Source of the DNA: JBOGUF01 sp050696075
GTDB taxonomy: Bacteria > Chloroflexota > Chloroflexia > Thermomicrobiales > UBA6265
DNA length: 41,393 nucleotides
Reading direction: 5' to 3'
NCBI GenBank assembly: GCA_050696075.1
Contig: JBOGUF010000207.1
Span: forward strand, 1-41,393
In this document: positions 37,399 through 41,393 of the stretch, piece after piece
Numbering within the stretch: position 1 is the stretch's first letter
Layout: each line of letters opens with the position of its first letter
The notes under the pieces: model-generated
What the model was told of the DNA's origin: nothing
The model's input: the letters and a program-made list of their open reading frames with translations, nothing else
Database searches by the model: none
Program-made: the position numbers and the translations under genes

Positions 37399-38853
37399 TT
37401 AGCCTCGACCCGGCGCCCGGCGCAGACGGCGCCAGGCGGCGCGCGCCGCCGCCGCGTCGTCAGAGGTGGCGGGGCGATCGCCGTAGCGCGCGGCGTTGTA
37501 GCGGGCGGTGAGCGTGGCCAGGTCGTCGCGGTCACGAGGCACAAGGGGCGCGAGCGTGGCGGCGTGCTCCAATGGGGTCGCCGGCGCGTCGCGGGCGACG
37601 TGTTGGTCGCGGCTCCAGATCAGGAAGCGGCGGTAGGTTTCGCGAATCTCGACGGTATGCGCCCAGCGGGCGTCGCCGCGCAGAACGTCGAGGGAGTCGA
37701 TCGCCCGCGGTCCGCGCCGGACGAGGCGGCGCAGGCGATTGCCCAGCGCGTGCAGCAGATCGCCGGCATCGAGCAGGGATTCCCGCTCCTCGTCGGCCGT
37801 CGGCCGCAGACGGCGGCGGTGGCGCAACACGAGGCGCGTCGCGGCCGAGAAGAGGAGCGTCAGGATGGCCAACGCGATCAGGTAGCGGATCGGGTCGGGC
37901 ACGCGGCTGGCGTGGTCGGTGCCGCGGTCGACGACGGTGTTCAGGCCAACCGGGGAAGGGGAGATGCGAACGCCCGCCAGGTCGAAGGTGTGGCCGGAGA
38001 GGAGCCAGAGGATCGGCGACACGATAATGAAGGCGATGAGCGCGATCAGGAGCACGAACAGGCGAAGAACGACCGTGAGCGCCCAGACCAGCGGTGAGAG
38101 CATCCAGAGGAGGGTTTCGAGCGCCTCGCGGGAGAAGAGACCGACGGCGACGAGGGCGACCGCGGCAATGGCCCCGACCGGCCCGAGGAAGGCCGGCAAC
38201 CACCCCGCGCCGACACTCTCCGCCCGCCCACGCTCCTGCCGCATGCGGGCGATCGCGATCGCGCTCAAGGTCCCGGCGAAGAAGATGAGGACGGCGCGGG
38301 CCGCCCCGGCGTGTTCGTAGTCGCGCACGGCTGCCGCGCGGATGGCGACGGTGGCGACGGTGGCGACGGTGCCGATACGGAGCAGGGTGTGGGCCGTCTC
38401 GATCTCGGGGTCCTGGCGACGCCGGCTCCGCCACCAAGCATAGGCGGAGAGGACGATCATGCCCCAGACCGGGACGACCGCCGCGTTGGGCCGGACGATT
38501 ACCGCCTGCACGGCGTCGCGCACCCAGGCCGCATCGAACCAGACGGCATCGGGGTAGGAGGCGAGCCTGATCGCGGTCAGCGTCGTGACCGCGATGGTCG
38601 CGGCGAGCGCTGCCTGGAACCAGGGATCCCAGACGTCGAGCGCCTCCAGCCAGCGCGGCACGGCGACCGCGGCGTAGATCAGCAGGAAGACGGCCAGCGG
38701 CGGCACCCCGGCCGGGCGGTCCCCCTCCGCGGAGGTCAAGACGATGTCGGCGATCAGCCAGACGACGGCCGTCTCCGCAATCGCCAGCGCCAGGACAAGC
38801 GCCTCGGTCCACCAGTCGAGGCGGCCGGGTCGTTGGGCCGGTGGGCGAGTCAC
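37399..38853 (-). CDS. Membrane protein with C-terminal DUF4129 domain
   Basis: A 484-residue multi-pass membrane protein. Several N-terminal helices (ALVLALAIAETAVVWLIADIVL, VFLLIYAAVAVPRWL, and others to about residue 290) are followed by a cytoplasmic region ending in a DUF4129 domain: ETYRRFLIWSRDQHVARDAPATPLEHAATLAPLVPRDRDDLATLTARYNAARYG. This domain is often at the end of transglutaminase-like membrane proteins encoded next to MoxR and DUF58, but no transglutaminase core is present here. GTG 38853 was chosen since the frame upstream overlaps DUF58 and has no homology; the start is uncertain. It starts 38 bp after DUF58 ends. Confidence 0.8.
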   Translation of the reverse strand: MTRPPAQRPGRLDWWTEALVLALAIAETAVVWLIADIVLTSAEGDRPAGVPPLAVFLLIYAAVAVPRWLEALDVWDPWFQAALAATIAVTTLTAIRLASYPDAVWFDAAWVRDAVQAVIVRPNAAVVPVWGMIVLSAYAWWRSRRRQDPEIETAHTLLRIGTVATVATVAIRAAAVRDYEHAGAARAVLIFFAGTLSAIAIARMRQERGRAESVGAGWLPAFLGPVGAIAAVALVAVGLFSREALETLLWMLSPLVWALTVVLRLFVLLIALIAFIIVSPILWLLSGHTFDLAGVRISPSPVGLNTVVDRGTDHASRVPDPIRYLIALAILTLLFSAATRLVLRHRRRLRPTADEERESLLDAGDLLHALGNRLRRLVRRGPRAIDSLDVLRGDARWAHTVEIRETYRRFLIWSRDQHVARDAPATPLEHAATLAPLVPRDRDDLATLTARYNAARYGDRPATSDDAAAARAAWRRLRRAPGRG

Positions 38854-38891
38854 CGACTCGTCCCGACGATGTCGGGTTGGTCGTCGCGGGT

Positions 38892-40139
38892 TCAACTTGC
38901 CAGCTCCATGGGCGTGTCGATGCGGCGCACGACCAGGCCGCGGAGGGACGGCACGGGACAATCGCCGAGGGGGATGAGGACAACGCGGAGGCCACCGGCG
39001 AGCATGGCCGCGAGTTGGGCGGTGAGGGCTTCCGGCATCATGCCGGTGACGACGATGGTGGTGCTGCCCCAGGGGAAGCGGCCGGCCTCGATTTTGAACA
39101 GGCGCGGGAAGTTGAGGGTCGAGTAGGGGGTGAGCTTGGCGAGACCTTCGAGGATGTGGGGGAGTTGGCTGGGGCCGCGGCCGGGCGGGATGCGTAGCGC
39201 CTGATCGGAGCCGGCGACGATGCCGTTGGCGTAGACGCCGGTGGCGTAGCGCTGCCCGACCGCCCAAGCCGCGATCGAGGCGCCGACCTCGATCGCCCGC
39301 TCCGAGAGGTCGACGTCCAGCCCTTCCCAATAGTGCTCGAAGGTGTCGAGGTTGACGAAGACGCCGAGTTGCAGGGTCGTCGTCGGCTCGTGGACGCGGA
39401 CTTGGAGGCGCATCTGGCGGGCCGTCGCCTTCCAATGGATCGAGCGGAAGGGGTCGTCCGGCCGGTAGTCGCGAGCGCCAACGACGCGCGCCGGGTCGGT
39501 CAGCAGATGGCGGGAGACGCGCGTCTCGCCGAAGGGCTGGCGGGTAGGGAAGCCGAGGTCCGCGATCGCGTGGACGCGGGGGTAAACAAGGACCGTCGCC
39601 TCGTCGGCAACCGTGAGGCGGCTGGTGAAGAAGCCAAAGGGGTCGCCGGAGCGCAAGACCGCCGGGCCGAGGGCGTGCAGGCCGCGGCGCTCGCAGCGCA
39701 GCGGGACGCGCCAACTGACGCGCTCGAACGGCCGGACGCTGGTGGTGAAATGGAGGATCCGCCGGCCCGGCCCGGCTCCGATGGTCGTCTTGCGGTTGAG
39801 CGGAAGGAGCGCCTCGGCGATCTCGTCGTCGATCGCCAGGCCGGGCAGGGGGAGCGGTTTCCAGTTGCGGACGCCGATGCTCAGCGTCACCTCGTCGCCG
39901 GGAAAGACACGGGTCGCGGAGAGATCACGAGTGTAGACGACGCCGGCCAGGGCGTAGCGATTCCAGGCCCAGGCGAGACCGGCGGTAATCAAGACGAGGA
40001 GGGCGAGCAGCGCCAGCGCCGCTTCCCCAGCCGCCATGCCGATCAGGAGCACGAGCGCCGCGCCGCCGATCCAGAGACGGTTGAAGAAGACGCTGCGGCC
40101 GCGACCTTCGCCACGGCTCGTGGGGCGGAGCGGCAGCAT
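38892..40139 (-). CDS. DUF58 domain protein
   Basis: A 415-residue protein with two N-terminal transmembrane helices (LWIGGAALVLLIGMAAGEAALALLALLVLITAGLAWAW) and a DUF58 core. The family mark is REYxPGDxxRxIxWKxSAR, here GARDYRPDDPFRSIHWKATAR. DUF58 resembles a VWA fold and occurs with MoxR ATPases in metal-insertion or complex-assembly systems. ATG 40139 lies six bases beyond the moxR stop, consistent with coupling. Exact role not known. Confidence 0.88.
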   Translation of the reverse strand: MLPLRPTSRGEGRGRSVFFNRLWIGGAALVLLIGMAAGEAALALLALLVLITAGLAWAWNRYALAGVVYTRDLSATRVFPGDEVTLSIGVRNWKPLPLPGLAIDDEIAEALLPLNRKTTIGAGPGRRILHFTTSVRPFERVSWRVPLRCERRGLHALGPAVLRSGDPFGFFTSRLTVADEATVLVYPRVHAIADLGFPTRQPFGETRVSRHLLTDPARVVGARDYRPDDPFRSIHWKATARQMRLQVRVHEPTTTLQLGVFVNLDTFEHYWEGLDVDLSERAIEVGASIAAWAVGQRYATGVYANGIVAGSDQALRIPPGRGPSQLPHILEGLAKLTPYSTLNFPRLFKIEAGRFPWGSTTIVVTGMMPEALTAQLAAMLAGGLRVVLIPLGDCPVPSLRGLVVRRIDTPMELAS

Positions 40140-40145
40140 GGTGGT

Positions 40146-41126
<981 letters not shown>

Positions 41127-41136
41127 GGACACCTCG

Positions 41137-41190
41137 GGAGTTAGAGTTTGGAGTTAGAGTTAGAGTCTGGAGTTAGAGTTGGAGTCAGTG
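41137..41190. repeat. Irregular array GGAGTTA/GAGTTA upstream of moxR
   Basis: Units of 6 and 7 bp (GGAGTTA, GAGTTT, GGAGTTA, GAGTTA, GAGTCT, GGAGTTA, GAGTTGGAGTCA). The array starts 10 bp upstream of the likely moxR ATG, so it lies in the 5' leader. Confidence 0.8.
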
Positions 41191-41278
41191 ATATACCGGC
41201 AGGATAGGTGAAAGGTTCAAAGGTGGGGCAAGTATAGCATCAAACAGCCCCGCTGCGCTTCGGCCACGAACGCCCTCG

Positions 41279-41287
41279 TGGTATAAT
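41279..41287 (+). promoter_or_regulatory. Extended -10 promoter for the exonuclease gene
   Basis: TGGTATAAT: a perfect TATAAT (41282-41287) with an upstream TG (41279-41280). A TTCGGC (41259-41264) 17 bp upstream is a weak -35. The start would be near 41294. Confidence 0.65.
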
Positions 41288-41330
41288 CCTCCTTGCGCCC
41301 AAGCCAGGCGCCTAGAACGGACTCTCCCGC

Positions 41331-41393
41331 TTGCCACGCATTGCCGTCAGCCTCGACCTGGAAACGACCGGCCTCGATCCGATCCGCGATGCA
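41331..41393 (+). CDS. 5' end of a DnaQ/DinG-type exonuclease gene
   Basis: A TTG at 41331 opens a frame reading PRIAVSLDLETTGLDPIRDA to the window edge. DLETTGLDP is exonuclease motif I of DEDD 3'-5' exonucleases (acidic Asp and Glu). It could be the epsilon-type subunit or a DinG-like helicase with an N-terminal exonuclease domain. No strong ribosome binding site; the frame starts about 37 bases after the extended -10 promoter start point. Confidence 0.72.
   Translation, partial: MPRIAVSLDLETTGLDPIRDA

Noticed and set aside
38854..39714. Upstream extension of the DUF4129 gene to 771 codons
   Set aside because: The extra N-terminal part overlaps DUF58 in another frame and is low-complexity Arg/Pro.

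Overview
The window is a GC-rich bacterial chromosome segment. The gene mix suggests a Chloroflexota lineage near Thermomicrobia/Sphaerobacter: MoxR-DUF58-DUF4129 followed by hemW, a MerR/von Willebrand A pair, an F420-type LLM oxidoreductase, a family III CoA-transferase and a five-gene Liv transporter. That assignment is inference; no rRNA or marker gene settles it.

Left part (1-7.9 kb) is a decaying accessory zone. An IS1-type element with readable ends (166-1005) has removed the 5' end of the next gene. A lower-GC restriction-modification pair follows, its nuclease split by a TGA. Then come a 5'-truncated isopropylmalate dehydrogenase-type gene, an aminoglycoside phosphotransferase-type kinase, an alpha/beta hydrolase cut by an amber codon, a MerR regulator with a divergent MerR-type promoter, and an orphan ParD-like antitoxin.

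Middle part (7.9-22.6 kb) holds a CoA-transferase, a second MerR regulator with a clear promoter, a VWA protein, hicB with only a stump of hicA, a HAD phosphatase, a BrnT-like/RHH toxin-antitoxin candidate, and a 2.04-kb islet between two exact 77-bp copies of the start of an MFS gene. The islet carries a coiled-coil protein, two compact tRNA genes and a NYN-domain nuclease behind an unusual leader. A broken NicO metal transporter, a MidA-type methyltransferase and an enolase-superfamily dehydratase with an amber codon follow.

Right part (22.7-41.4 kb) is more ordinary: the livKHMGF-type operon on the minus strand, a large unknown protein, an LLM oxidoreductase, a second MFS exporter, a sugar-acid operon (SDR plus four-carbon acid sugar kinase), the moxR-DUF58-DUF4129-hemW run, and the first codons of a DnaQ/DinG-type exonuclease with an extended -10 promoter.

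The most striking feature is a set of short tandem arrays with a 7-bp (sometimes 8- or 9-bp) period and several different unit sequences. They occur at about 15 places, repeatedly abut or contain the stop codon of a gene, form inverted pairs in intergenic regions, and in places run into reading frames. Larger inverted-repeat elements sit inside some of these pairs. Three separate genes carry single in-frame stop codons that look like transitions, and others are truncated or frameshifted, so the region appears rich in recent pseudogenes.
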